A stretch of 64,000 nt of DNA from Halovenus salina (GTDB lineage Archaea; Halobacteriota; Halobacteria; Halobacteriales; Haloarculaceae), in the NCBI RefSeq assembly GCF_026410925.1, contig NZ_CP112972.1, forward strand, positions 2,914,001-2,978,000, written 5' to 3'. A program made the translations under genes and the position numbers. Of the stretch, positions 7,780 through 15,723 are shown piece after piece (positions within the stretch are counted from its first letter, which is position 1; every line of letters begins with the position of its first letter). The notes below the pieces were generated by a model, which did no database searches, had not been told where the DNA came from, and saw only the letters and a list, made by a program, of their open reading frames with translations.

Positions 7780-9217
7780 CTGGGGACTGGTGCCACTCGG
7801 GTGTTCCGGTGAGGATGCCGCGGAGCTGTGGCAGCGGCCCACCGACCTCGATGCCAGATTCCGTTATCTCGAGTTCGCGGAGACTGCGCTCGAAGTCGCT
7901 GGTCCGCATTTTGAGTGAGCCGATGACCTTCCGCATCTCGCCACGGTACTCGACGTGTCGCAGGAAGATAATGTTGTCCGCGAGGTTGCTCGTCCGCTGT
8001 TCGGTTGCCTGGAAGTCGCCGGTGATATTGTGCACCTCGTTCATCAGAAACGTCGTGACGCCGGCTGCTCGCAGATACCGGCCGACGCGTAACAGGGCCT
8101 TGGTCGGACTGTCGAGGCCACGGAGGTTCTGCTGGAACCCCTGTGACCCATCTATCATCACCACCTCTGTGCCGTCCTCGACGGCCTCGCGGACCATGTG
8201 TTCGAACTCGCCGATGGTGTGTTCGTCGGGTTCGATGTCAATGACCGATAGAGTGTTGTTGTCGAGCGCCTGCTGGAGGGGGATTCCGATAGCAGCAGCC
8301 CGCTTGCGGAGGGTCCGCTGTGACTCCTCGAACTGGAAGAGAACGCTTTGGGTCCCATCCAGAGCGGCCTGTGTGAGAAACTGCATCCCGGTCGTTGTCT
8401 TCCCGACGCCTGTCGGCCCGCTCAGAATCGTCACTGTTCCCTGTTCGATGCCGCCGTACAGCAACTCGTCGAGGCCCGAGACGCCAGACGCGAGTGTCCC
8501 TTCTTCGACTTCGCGTGCCTGCTCGCCAGGCTGGAGGGTCGGCCAGACGGTCAGTCCGTCTGTGCTGATTTCGTAGAAGTGTTTCCCCCGCCGGAACGAC
8601 GACCCCCGGAACTTGCTGACAGTGACGGCTCTCGTCTCGGCGGTCACGTCGAGTGTGATGACCGAGTCGACGAGAAACTGCAGGTCGTCGTCGGTGATTG
8701 TTCCACCGGCCTGGGAGGTGAGCATCACCGTCGCGCCCGCGTCCTTCAGGTAATCGAGAAGCCCTAAAATACCCGTTCTGAACCCTCGCTCGTCGCTCGT
8801 GAGGTACCGAAACTCCGTGATTGGGTCGAGCAACACCCTGTCCGGGTCGACCTCGTCGACTGTCTTCCGGAGTTCAGCGATAAAGTCGGGCTGTTCGACC
8901 TCTGCGGACTCGAACAACGTGTACGACTCCTCCTCTGCGAACTGCTCCTGTGTTGGCGAAAAGTTGTGGAACCGAATCGCGTCGGCACCGAGTCCGAACG
9001 CCGCCGCGGTCTCCTCAATGTAGCTCTGTGGTTCTCCGAGGTTGACATAGAGCGAGGTCTCGCCAGCCTCGACGCCCGCTGCGAGAAAGTAGAGGCCGAA
9101 TATCGTCTTTCCCGCGCCTGGTGACCCCCTGACGAGGACATTTCTCTCTTCGATGAGGCCGCCGGACAACACCTCGTCAAGTCCGGAAACTCCCGTCGAT
9201 ATCTTATTGACAGTCAT
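7766..9217 (-). CDS. Double-domain KaiC-like (RecA-fold) ATPase
   Basis: A 483-residue protein with two RecA-like halves. Domain 1 (about 1-235) has Walker A GSPGAGKT at 31-38. Domain 2 (about 240-470) has GPTGVGKT near 264-271 and the Walker-B-like VVMIDGS. The paired catalytic glutamates of KaiC are present in domain 2 (FQFEES) but reduced to one in domain 1 (NLGEPQ), so the halves probably differ in ATPase activity. It belongs to the archaeal KaiC/RadA-like family used in signalling rather than being a proven clock protein. It is the first gene of an operon with a small protein and a PAS kinase. Confidence 0.88.
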   Translation of the reverse strand: MTVNKISTGVSGLDEVLSGGLIEERNVLVRGSPGAGKTIFGLYFLAAGVEAGETSLYVNLGEPQSYIEETAAAFGLGADAIRFHNFSPTQEQFAEEESYTLFESAEVEQPDFIAELRKTVDEVDPDRVLLDPITEFRYLTSDERGFRTGILGLLDYLKDAGATVMLTSQAGGTITDDDLQFLVDSVITLDVTAETRAVTVSKFRGSSFRRGKHFYEISTDGLTVWPTLQPGEQAREVEEGTLASGVSGLDELLYGGIEQGTVTILSGPTGVGKTTTGMQFLTQAALDGTQSVLFQFEESQRTLRKRAAAIGIPLQQALDNNTLSVIDIEPDEHTIGEFEHMVREAVEDGTEVVMIDGSQGFQQNLRGLDSPTKALLRVGRYLRAAGVTTFLMNEVHNITGDFQATEQRTSNLADNIIFLRHVEYRGEMRKVIGSLKMRTSDFERSLRELEITESGIEVGGPLPQLRGILTGTPEWHQSPDDQT

Positions 9218-9241
9218 TATTTTACATACATGACCACTATG

Positions 9242-9250
9242 CTTATATGT
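9242..9250 (-). promoter_or_regulatory. TATA box of the KaiC-like operon
   Basis: Read on the minus strand this is ACATATAAG, 25-33 bp upstream of the KaiC-like ATG at 9217. The spacing implies a nearly leaderless transcript and supports this start. Confidence 0.6.
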
Positions 9251-9327
9251 ACGGTACGTCGTGGCTCCCGATATGGTAGACGGCAGGCCATCGCGGCTGT
9301 GACCAGAAAGGCCGCTGCCGCCTGAAT

Positions 9328-10263
9328 CTACTTGAGACCGAAGGTCACTCCGGTGAGTTCCGCGGACACGTCCCAGAGCCGGGCGGCGGCCGCCTCGTCG
9401 GTCGACCGCGCGCTGGAGGACTGGACCGTCGGTGCCCCACGCATGTTCATGAATCCGCCCGGCCCGACGTACTCGCCGCCAGCCACCTCGTCAGCGGTGG
9501 CCGCATAGAGCATCGGTAGGGTACCCTGCCCGGCGGGCTGGGCGACGAGCGTATTCGCTATCTTCATTCCGACGAGCCGCAGTCGAGACCCCGCCATCTC
9601 TGGGCCGCGGCGCTGTAGGTCCGTGTCGGCGTACCCTGGGTGACAGCCGACGCTTGTGACGCTTGCGTCGACTGCCCGGAGCCGCCGGTCAAGTTCGTAC
9701 GCGAACAGGAGGTTCGCCAGCTTGCTTTGGGCGTAGGCGTCCCACTTGTCGTACGACGCCTCGCTGTGGAGGTCGTCGAAGGCCATCTCGCCGTTCTCGT
9801 GGAGGCCGCTGCTCTGGGTGACCACTCGACTCTCACCGTCTGTCTCACAGAGCACGTCGAGTAGCAGTCCGGTCAGCGCGAAGTGGCCGAGATGGTTGAC
9901 CCCGAACTGCATCTCGAAGCCGTCTTCGGTCTCTCGGCGCGGAATCGCCATCAGCCCCGCGTTGTTACAGAGCACGTGCAACTCGTCGTATTCCGCCGAA
10001 AACGTCTCAGCGAACGAGCGAACCGAGTCGAGCGAGGCGAGGTCCAGTTCGAGCACGGACAGCGACGGGTCATCGACCGACGCTCGAATCTCGTCGCGTG
10101 CCGATTCCGCCCGACTGCGGTCTCGACATGCCATGACGACAGTCGCGCCCTTCTGTGCGAACGCATGGGTGGCCTCGAAGCCGAGTCCGCTGTTTGCGCC
10201 GGTCACGACCACAGTCCGCCCTGACTGGTCGGGCATCTCGTCGATTCCCCAGGAAGAACTCAT
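9328..10263 (-). CDS. Short-chain dehydrogenase/reductase (retinol-dehydrogenase-like)
   Basis: A 311-residue classical SDR. It has the nucleotide-binding TGANSGLG near residues 20-27, NNAG near 100, and a catalytic Tyr-x3-Lys (YAQSK, Tyr near 176) with the preceding Ser (TQSSG). The downstream HPGY segment is typical of the retinol dehydrogenase/WW-domain oxidoreductase-like branch. ACRDRSRAE after the second strand carries an Arg, suggesting NADP(H). The substrate is unknown. It is monocistronic, between the KaiC-like operon and the LolA-like gene. Confidence 0.88.
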   Translation of the reverse strand: MSSSWGIDEMPDQSGRTVVVTGANSGLGFEATHAFAQKGATVVMACRDRSRAESARDEIRASVDDPSLSVLELDLASLDSVRSFAETFSAEYDELHVLCNNAGLMAIPRRETEDGFEMQFGVNHLGHFALTGLLLDVLCETDGESRVVTQSSGLHENGEMAFDDLHSEASYDKWDAYAQSKLANLLFAYELDRRLRAVDASVTSVGCHPGYADTDLQRRGPEMAGSRLRLVGMKIANTLVAQPAGQGTLPMLYAATADEVAGGEYVGPGGFMNMRGAPTVQSSSARSTDEAAAARLWDVSAELTGVTFGLK

Positions 10264-10312
10264 GAAACAGTATAGGTTCTGAACTGAATTAAACGCCGTG
10301 CCGGCCGTTGTC

Positions 10313-11785
10313 CTACGCGTCGTCGCTCACCGATTCGATGACCTCCCGTAGCTCACTCTCGGAGAACGGCCCCAGGATGGCTGTCGTGGTGTCATTTGCT
10401 GTCCAGGCACCCACAGTGGTTCCGTCGTACTCCTCGATACGAACTTCCCTGTCGCCGACCGTGACGGTCTCGTCGAACTCCCTGGCGGTGTCCGACTGTG
10501 TGACAACTATCGACTCCTCGCCGTCGCTGTAGACGGCGACGAGCACGTCACCGACGGTGGTGTTCGTCTCGACAGAGACCTCCGTCGTGGCCGTGTAGCC
10601 ACGCTCAAACTCCCAGCCCTCGCCGGGACTTGCAACCGTGAAGGGAACGGCAGTGCCGAACTCGTCTGCGTCCTCAGTTGCCGTCACGTCGACCTGTGCC
10701 AGTTCCGTCGTACCCGGCGCTTCGAAGGTGCTGTCGGCCGGTGAGACATCGAACCGCGTTTCTGTCACGTCGACGGTGACTGTCGTCTCCGGCCCAGTCC
10801 ACTCGACTTTGAGAATCTCGTTCGAGTCGACACCAGTCCACAGTCGCGTCTCGTAGTCGGCTGCAGTGTTGGATATCACCAACTCGTGGGCCTCCTGGCC
10901 GTCTACCGTTGTTGTGCCGGCGAGCTCGATGCTCCGGTTGGCCTCCGTCTCGTTGAGTTCATCTGCCAGCGTCTGGAGGCGGTCCCGCAGTTCGTCGACA
11001 TCCCCTGACCATTCGCTCTCGTTCCATCCCTCGATGCTCTCGGATAGTCCGTTGTGGCTCTCGTTCCACGACCACGCGTCTTCGAGGTCGCTGACAACCA
11101 TGCTGCCGTCGAATGAGTCGAGAATGCTGTCGACTGCCTCACCGCCGACGGCGTCCTGGGATTGGTCACGAAGCGCGCTGACATCGACATCCGTCGTCTC
11201 GTTGTCGAGAACGTCGTCGTACTCGCCGTCAGCGAGCTCGCCGAGCGTAGCGTTCTCCGGCACCTCGTCGAGTGCGTCCTGCCACTCTGCAGGAAGCGCG
11301 CTCTCGTTGACCTGGCCGAGTACGTCGCCGACAGTCTGGTTCGCGTCGAACGCATCGAACGCCGTGATTCCCGCTCTCGGGTCGGCTGTGCCTGCCTGGA
11401 GGGTCACGGTTGCCGTCTCATCGTCGCCGACGAGGACAGCAGAGACGCCGGTCTCTGGCTCGTGAACCCAGACCGAGTCCTCATTAGAGCCCATCGTGAC
11501 ATATCCCTCCTCACCAGAGAGATTGAGCCACGTCTCGCCGTCAGCAGTCGCTGCGACAGCACTCTCGAAACTCGTCGTCCCGTTCGCCGTCTCGACTGTG
11601 ACGACTGCGTCGGCAGAAACGGAGTCAGCAGTATTGTACTTCTCTTGAACATCTTCGAACACGTCTTCGCCCGTCGTGTCGTCGCTTGCGAACACGAATC
11701 CAGTCGCGGAAATTATCCCGACAGCCGCGACAGCGACAGCCAGGACGACAGCAACTCGGAGTCTGCCGCGGTCGTTCAGTTCCAT
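10313..11785 (-). CDS. LolA-like exported protein with DUF4367-type C-domain
   Basis: A 490-residue protein anchored or exported by one N-terminal hydrophobic segment (about 10-33). Residues ~40-370 begin with a LolA/LppX-like pattern (QEKYNTADSVSADAVVTVET) and end with the FDVSPADSTFEAPG strand typical of outer-membrane-lipoprotein-sorting homologues. Residues ~385-490 resemble DUF4367 (AVPFTVASPGEGW). Haloarchaea have no outer membrane, so a Lol role is not implied; lipid or lipoprotein handling at the cell surface is a guess. It is divergent from a MacB/LolD-type ABC operon across 89 bp. Confidence 0.7.
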   Translation of the reverse strand: MELNDRGRLRVAVVLAVAVAAVGIISATGFVFASDDTTGEDVFEDVQEKYNTADSVSADAVVTVETANGTTSFESAVAATADGETWLNLSGEEGYVTMGSNEDSVWVHEPETGVSAVLVGDDETATVTLQAGTADPRAGITAFDAFDANQTVGDVLGQVNESALPAEWQDALDEVPENATLGELADGEYDDVLDNETTDVDVSALRDQSQDAVGGEAVDSILDSFDGSMVVSDLEDAWSWNESHNGLSESIEGWNESEWSGDVDELRDRLQTLADELNETEANRSIELAGTTTVDGQEAHELVISNTAADYETRLWTGVDSNEILKVEWTGPETTVTVDVTETRFDVSPADSTFEAPGTTELAQVDVTATEDADEFGTAVPFTVASPGEGWEFERGYTATTEVSVETNTTVGDVLVAVYSDGEESIVVTQSDTAREFDETVTVGDREVRIEEYDGTTVGAWTANDTTTAILGPFSESELREVIESVSDDA

Positions 11786-11874
11786 CGAGAACTGCTAGGG
11801 CTCGCAGTCGGTTATACCCTTTGCCCTTGCACAATCAAAACATTCACGCCGTTGTCGTCCTTGTTGCTAGAAGC

Positions 11875-12573
11875 ATGGATGAGAGCACGGACGGGGAGCC
11901 GGTCGTCCAGGTCGCCGAGGTGCGAAAGGAGTACGAGCTGGGCGGGACGGTGACGGCACTCGATGACGTGACACTCGAACTGCCCGCTGGCTCGTACACG
12001 GCGGTGATGGGTCCCAGCGGCTCCGGGAAGAGCACGCTTCTGAATCTGGTCGGCGCACTTGACACGCCGACGGCTGGTGACGTGACCGTCGACGGCCGGA
12101 ACGTCGCCGACCTCTCCGAGACCGAGCGGGCGCGGCTACGGGGAACGCAGGTCGGGTTCATCTTCCAGACGTTCAATCTGATGACGCGACTCAGGGCCGT
12201 CGAGAACGTGACACTGCCGCTCGTCTTCGCCGAACAGGAGCGGTCGAGTCGCCGCGAACGCGCCCGCGAACTCCTCACCCAGGTCGGACTGGGTGACCGA
12301 CTGGACCACCTGCCACGGGAGCTAAGCGGCGGCCAGCGCCAGCGGGTCGCCATCGCTCGCGCGCTCGCAACAGACCCCCGACTGATTCTCGCCGACGAAC
12401 CCACCGGGAACGTCGACACCGAGACGGGTGACGAAATCATGTCGCTGTTGCGCGAGACGAACGAGCGCGGGAACACGATTTTACTGGTCACACACGAACG
12501 CCACATCGCGACCCGGGCCGACAGAATCGTCCACATGACAGATGGCACAATCGAACGCGTGGAGGCAGTATGA
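11875..12573 (+). CDS. ABC transporter ATPase, MacB/LolD family
   Basis: A 232-residue ATP-binding subunit. Walker A is GPSGSGKST at 46-54, the Q-loop is FIFQTFNL, the signature is LSGGQRQRVAIARAL near 149, Walker B is LILADEPTGN, and the switch His is in LLVTHERH. The length and motifs fit the MacB/LolD/FtsE group that powers mechanotransmission rather than transport through a pore. ATG 11875 was chosen because earlier in-frame codons fall in the divergent promoter. It overlaps the permease gene by 4 bp. Confidence 0.93.
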   Translation: MDESTDGEPVVQVAEVRKEYELGGTVTALDDVTLELPAGSYTAVMGPSGSGKSTLLNLVGALDTPTAGDVTVDGRNVADLSETERARLRGTQVGFIFQTFNLMTRLRAVENVTLPLVFAEQERSSRRERARELLTQVGLGDRLDHLPRELSGGQRQRVAIARALATDPRLILADEPTGNVDTETGDEIMSLLRETNERGNTILLVTHERHIATRADRIVHMTDGTIERVEAV

Positions 12574-13835
12574 AGGCCCGCGACAGCGTCAGGATGGCGA
12601 CGCGCTTTCTGACGGGTCACCGACTGCGCTCGACGCTGACCATCGCCGGTATCGTTATTGGTATCGCCACGGTCATCGTCTTCGCCAGCTTCGGCATCAG
12701 CGTCCAGACCGATGTTGTCTCTGAGTTCGAGGAGACCTCCGCAAGCGAGATATTCGTCGTGACCGGCGACGTCGGCATCGGCGGCGAGGACGACGGCTTC
12801 TTCGGCGGCTCCGTCGAGAACTTCGCGCTCCCGGCGGTCACGACGTACGACGTTCAACAACTGGGGCAAATCGACGGGGTGGTCTCTGTCATCCCCAGGG
12901 GGTCTGTCGATGTCACCTCGATGAGCGACGGCAACCAGACTGTCGTCCTGGATAGCCTGACTGCGACGACCCCCGCGGCCTTTACAGGCGACAACATCGT
13001 CAACGGCAGCGCCTTCGAGCCCGGGGCTCGCGGCCAGGTCGTCCTCAGTGAGTCTGCCGTCGAACAGTTCGAACAGAACGTGACCATCGGCGGACAGCTC
13101 ACCGTCGACTACGGCGACCGGGTCGAGAACGTGACCGTCGTCGGCATCGCGAGCGGGGCACGCGGTGGCTTCGGCTCTTTCGGCGATTTTGCGCCGACGG
13201 TCTACGTTCCGACCGACCCGTACTATCAAGAAGCGGGTCCGACCGCAGCCTCGGCCAACCAGGGAGTCGAGCAGACGGCCTACCGCCAGGTGACTATCGT
13301 CGCCGAACCCGACCGGGTTTCGGACACACAGGAGCGCGTCGAGCGATATCTCAACGAATCCTCTGACGCGACCCAGGTTCTCGGTGATGTTGGCATCACT
13401 GTCCAGTCAACGGCCGACCTCGTCGACGGCATCGAATCAGTCCTGGCCGACATTATCCGGCTGGTCACCGGTATCGGTGTGCTCGCCCTCCTCGTCGGAG
13501 CCTTCGGCATCGCGAACATCATGCTCGTCAGCGTCACCGAACGGACCAAAGAGATCGGCATTATGAAAGCAAACGGCGCGCGGAACCGCGAGATTATGGG
13601 GCTCTTTCTTACGGAGTCCATCCTGCTGGGAATCGCTGGCGCGCTCGTCGGCATCCCGCTCGGTCTCGGCGTCGGCTTTCTCGCCTCCCTCTACGCCGAT
13701 GTCGGCTTCACGATTCCCTACGTCTGGATTCTCATCGCCTCGGTGATGGGTATCGCGACCGGTATCGTCTCGGGGCTCTACCCGGCCTGGCGTGCCGCCC
13801 GTGTCGACCCCATCGACGCACTCAGGTACGAGTAA
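12570..13835 (+). CDS. ABC permease, MacB/FtsX family
   Basis: A 421-residue membrane protein with the FtsX/MacB layout. One TM lies near 18-38, followed by a large extracellular MacB_PCD-type domain (~40-285) and three C-terminal TMs (~295-415) with TERTKEIGIMKANGA and the closing WRAARVDPIDALRYE motif. It pairs with the ATPase whose stop it overlaps (ATGA). The substrate is unknown. The divergent LolA-like exported protein could be its extracellular partner, by analogy with LolA-LolCDE, but that is inference from position only. Confidence 0.92.
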   Translation: MKARDSVRMATRFLTGHRLRSTLTIAGIVIGIATVIVFASFGISVQTDVVSEFEETSASEIFVVTGDVGIGGEDDGFFGGSVENFALPAVTTYDVQQLGQIDGVVSVIPRGSVDVTSMSDGNQTVVLDSLTATTPAAFTGDNIVNGSAFEPGARGQVVLSESAVEQFEQNVTIGGQLTVDYGDRVENVTVVGIASGARGGFGSFGDFAPTVYVPTDPYYQEAGPTAASANQGVEQTAYRQVTIVAEPDRVSDTQERVERYLNESSDATQVLGDVGITVQSTADLVDGIESVLADIIRLVTGIGVLALLVGAFGIANIMLVSVTERTKEIGIMKANGARNREIMGLFLTESILLGIAGALVGIPLGLGVGFLASLYADVGFTIPYVWILIASVMGIATGIVSGLYPAWRAARVDPIDALRYE

Positions 13836-13872
13836 CTGCTGTTTTCGTCCACTATCTCTCTGGTTCCGCTGT

Positions 13873-14190
13873 TCACTCGACCTTGGCGACCTGGTGACGG
13901 ACCACGTCGGCGTCTTCGTTCCAGGTGAAGTCGCCGCCGTGTGCCCGGACCATCCGCTCCTTGTAAGCGTCGAGGTCGGCTGACCCCTCTCGTTTGGCGT
14001 CCTCATCGGTCATGTCGCCCAGCGTCCGCTCGGTCACGTCGACCACTTCGAAGGTGTCGCCGTCGAGCTCGAACGTGTCGCCTTCTTCGGCGTACTGGTT
14101 CCCACGGTGAATCTGGGTTATCTCGCCGTCTGCGACGGCGTTCAGCGTTCGGTCGTTGGGGAACAGGTCGCTCGGGTCGATTTCGCTCAT
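13873..14190 (-). CDS. ASCH-domain (PUA-like) protein
   Basis: A 105-residue acidic protein with the ASCH/PUA-like pattern: QIHRGNQYAEEGDTFELDGDTFEVVDVTERTLGDM in separate short pieces, then a C-terminal basic-acidic tail (VVRHQVAKVE). ASCH proteins are small beta-barrels proposed to bind RNA or modified nucleosides. It starts at ATG 14188-14190, convergent with the ABC permease gene and divergent from thioredoxin. There is no operon partner. Confidence 0.72.
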   Translation of the reverse strand: MSEIDPSDLFPNDRTLNAVADGEITQIHRGNQYAEEGDTFELDGDTFEVVDVTERTLGDMTDEDAKREGSADLDAYKERMVRAHGGDFTWNEDADVVRHQVAKVE

Positions 14191-14305
14191 AGGTGGGTTT
14201 TGGTCAGCATACTAAAGAAACGCTCGGCTCTGCGGGACTGAGGGCCATTGAGAGAGATAACTGGAACGCCGCTGGGGTTAATTGACTCTAGCTCGTTGTG
14301 TTCGT

Positions 14306-14644
14306 ATGAACGAGACCGACCACTCGGACAGGCCCGTGACACTCCAGACCGAAGACGACCTGGAGGCGTTGCTGGCGGACACCGACCTCGCGCTCGTGGA
14401 GTTCTACACCGACGGCTGTGGCATCTGCCAGAGCATGGAGCCCGTCCTCACCAACGTCGCACGAGAGACGGCGGCGACGGTGGCGACCATCAACCCACGC
14501 GACGACCCGCCGCTGGTGGAGCGCTTCCAGGTACAGAGCGTTCCACTCTTCGTTCTTTTCGCCGACGGCGACCCCGTCGACCGCCGGGCTGACGGCTTCA
14601 TCGGTGCCGATGACCTCCTGGCGTGGGTCGAGGAGTCCGCCTGA
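14306..14644 (+). CDS. Thioredoxin-like protein (CGIC active site)
   Basis: A 112-residue thioredoxin fold. The redox motif is C38-G-I-C41, after VEFYTDG. The cis-Pro is in QSVPLFVLF. The GIC variant replaces the canonical GPC, which should shift the redox potential. It starts at ATG 14306 (MNETDH); an earlier in-frame TTG 14282 is possible but adds no conserved sequence. It probably acts as a cytosolic disulfide reductase. No thioredoxin reductase lies nearby. Confidence 0.88.
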   Translation: MNETDHSDRPVTLQTEDDLEALLADTDLALVEFYTDGCGICQSMEPVLTNVARETAATVATINPRDDPPLVERFQVQSVPLFVLFADGDPVDRRADGFIGADDLLAWVEESA

Positions 14645-14714
14645 TAGTGGCTGTGGGGAGTCTTTACCGCCGTCGGGAAACGAGACGTGTGTCTCACGCC
14701 GTGAAACACCGAGA

Positions 14715-14733
14715 TTCGTGACGTGGTCACGAA
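14715..14733. repeat. Dispersed palindrome, copy 1 (TTCGTGAC-N3-GTCACGAA)
   Basis: A perfect 8+3+8 inverted repeat between thioredoxin and the RHH gene, followed by AATAACCGCAA. The same palindrome with one centre difference occurs at 33034-33052, and a decayed relative with the flanking TTGCGGTTATTTTCG occurs at 37510-37540. Confidence 0.75.
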
Positions 14734-14846
14734 AATAACCGCAACAATCAGTATAACTGAGCCACATCTGGCGTGTCGGGAGACACTATGTATCGCGGAG
14801 GATTCGAAACGATATGCTTATGCGAATCTCTGAAGAATCGCATGGT

Positions 14847-15020
14847 ATGCCTAAGATAAGCGTCGAGGTCCCACAGGAGCTACTTGAGGACCTCGACGGA
14901 CACGTTGGCGACGACGGAAAGTTTGTTAACCGAAGTGAAGCCGTTCGCGCCTCGATACGCAAGACGCTGGATCTGCTCGACGAAATCGACGAGCGCCAGG
15001 GGAGGCGAACTGATGAATGA
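14847..15020 (+). CDS. Ribbon-helix-helix (CopG/NikR-N type) DNA-binding protein
   Basis: A 57-residue protein. MPKISVEVPQELLEDLD forms the DNA-contacting beta strand and the first helix, and FVNRSEAVRASIRKTL the second helix with the typical N-R-S-E-A-V motif. RHH dimers bind short palindromes and usually repress their own operon. The ATG at 14847 was chosen because it leaves the strand at the extreme N-terminus, as usual in this family. The gene overlaps the downstream transporter start by 8 bp, so it probably regulates or is co-made with that transporter. Confidence 0.85.
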   Translation: MPKISVEVPQELLEDLDGHVGDDGKFVNRSEAVRASIRKTLDLLDEIDERQGRRTDE

Positions 15021-15723
15021 GAACGCCGAAGCGCCCAAACTGCTTCTTGCTGCGCTGTTCGTCACGGCGCTGGTGACCGCACAGCTACTGGCGGTGAAGC
15101 TGTTGGTCGTCTCGGTTCCCGACGGGTTGCCTGTCGTCGGGAGTTCGGTCCTCGTTCCCGCTGGTGTGCTGGCGTACGCGGTCACGTACGTCGCGTCGGA
15201 CTGTTTCACCGAACTCTACGGCCGTCGGCGGGCGACGCTATTGGTCAACATCGGATTCCTGATGAACTTCGTCATGCTCGGACTGGTCTGGCTGGCAATC
15301 TTTGCGCCCGGCTCCGACGCCGGTGTCGACCCCGACACGTTCGAGTCGGTGCTCGGCGTAAGCACGAACGTCGTCCTGGGTAGCCTGGTCGCATACCTCG
15401 TCAGCCAGAACTGGGACGTGTTCGTTTTTGACCGCATCCGTCAGGAGACCGGTGACGCCTATCTCTGGGCCCGTAACCTCGGGTCGACGACCTCCAGCCA
15501 GCTTATCGACACCGTAATATTCGTCGTCATCGCCTTCTCGCTTGCCCCCCAACTGCTTGGCGTCGGCGACGCCGTCCCGAACTCGGTTCTGCTCGAACTG
15601 CTCGTCGGCCAGTACATCGTCAAGCTCTCCATTGCCGTCCTCGATACGCCTGTCGTCTACGCTATCGTCGGCTACCTCCGGTCGAACGGCTGGGCGCCGG
15701 CGACCCGTCCCGCGACGAGCTAA
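15013..15723 (+). CDS. YhhQ/VUT-type queuosine-precursor transporter family membrane protein
   Basis: A 236-residue protein with about six TM segments and the YhhQ/DUF165 signatures: YAVTYVASDCFTELYGRRRA near 54-73, and the later NLGSTTSSQLIDTVIFV. The family imports preQ0/preQ1 or queuine. In archaea preQ0 feeds archaeosine synthesis, so a salvage role is likely. It starts at ATG 15013, inside the last codons of the RHH gene. A close RHH partner is unusual for this transporter family as I know it. Confidence 0.87.
   Translation: MNENAEAPKLLLAALFVTALVTAQLLAVKLLVVSVPDGLPVVGSSVLVPAGVLAYAVTYVASDCFTELYGRRRATLLVNIGFLMNFVMLGLVWLAIFAPGSDAGVDPDTFESVLGVSTNVVLGSLVAYLVSQNWDVFVFDRIRQETGDAYLWARNLGSTTSSQLIDTVIFVVIAFSLAPQLLGVGDAVPNSVLLELLVGQYIVKLSIAVLDTPVVYAIVGYLRSNGWAPATRPATS

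Noticed and set aside
11844-13229. 461-codon minus frame opposite the MacB-type genes
   Set aside because: It is opposite two well-supported ABC genes and has shadow composition.
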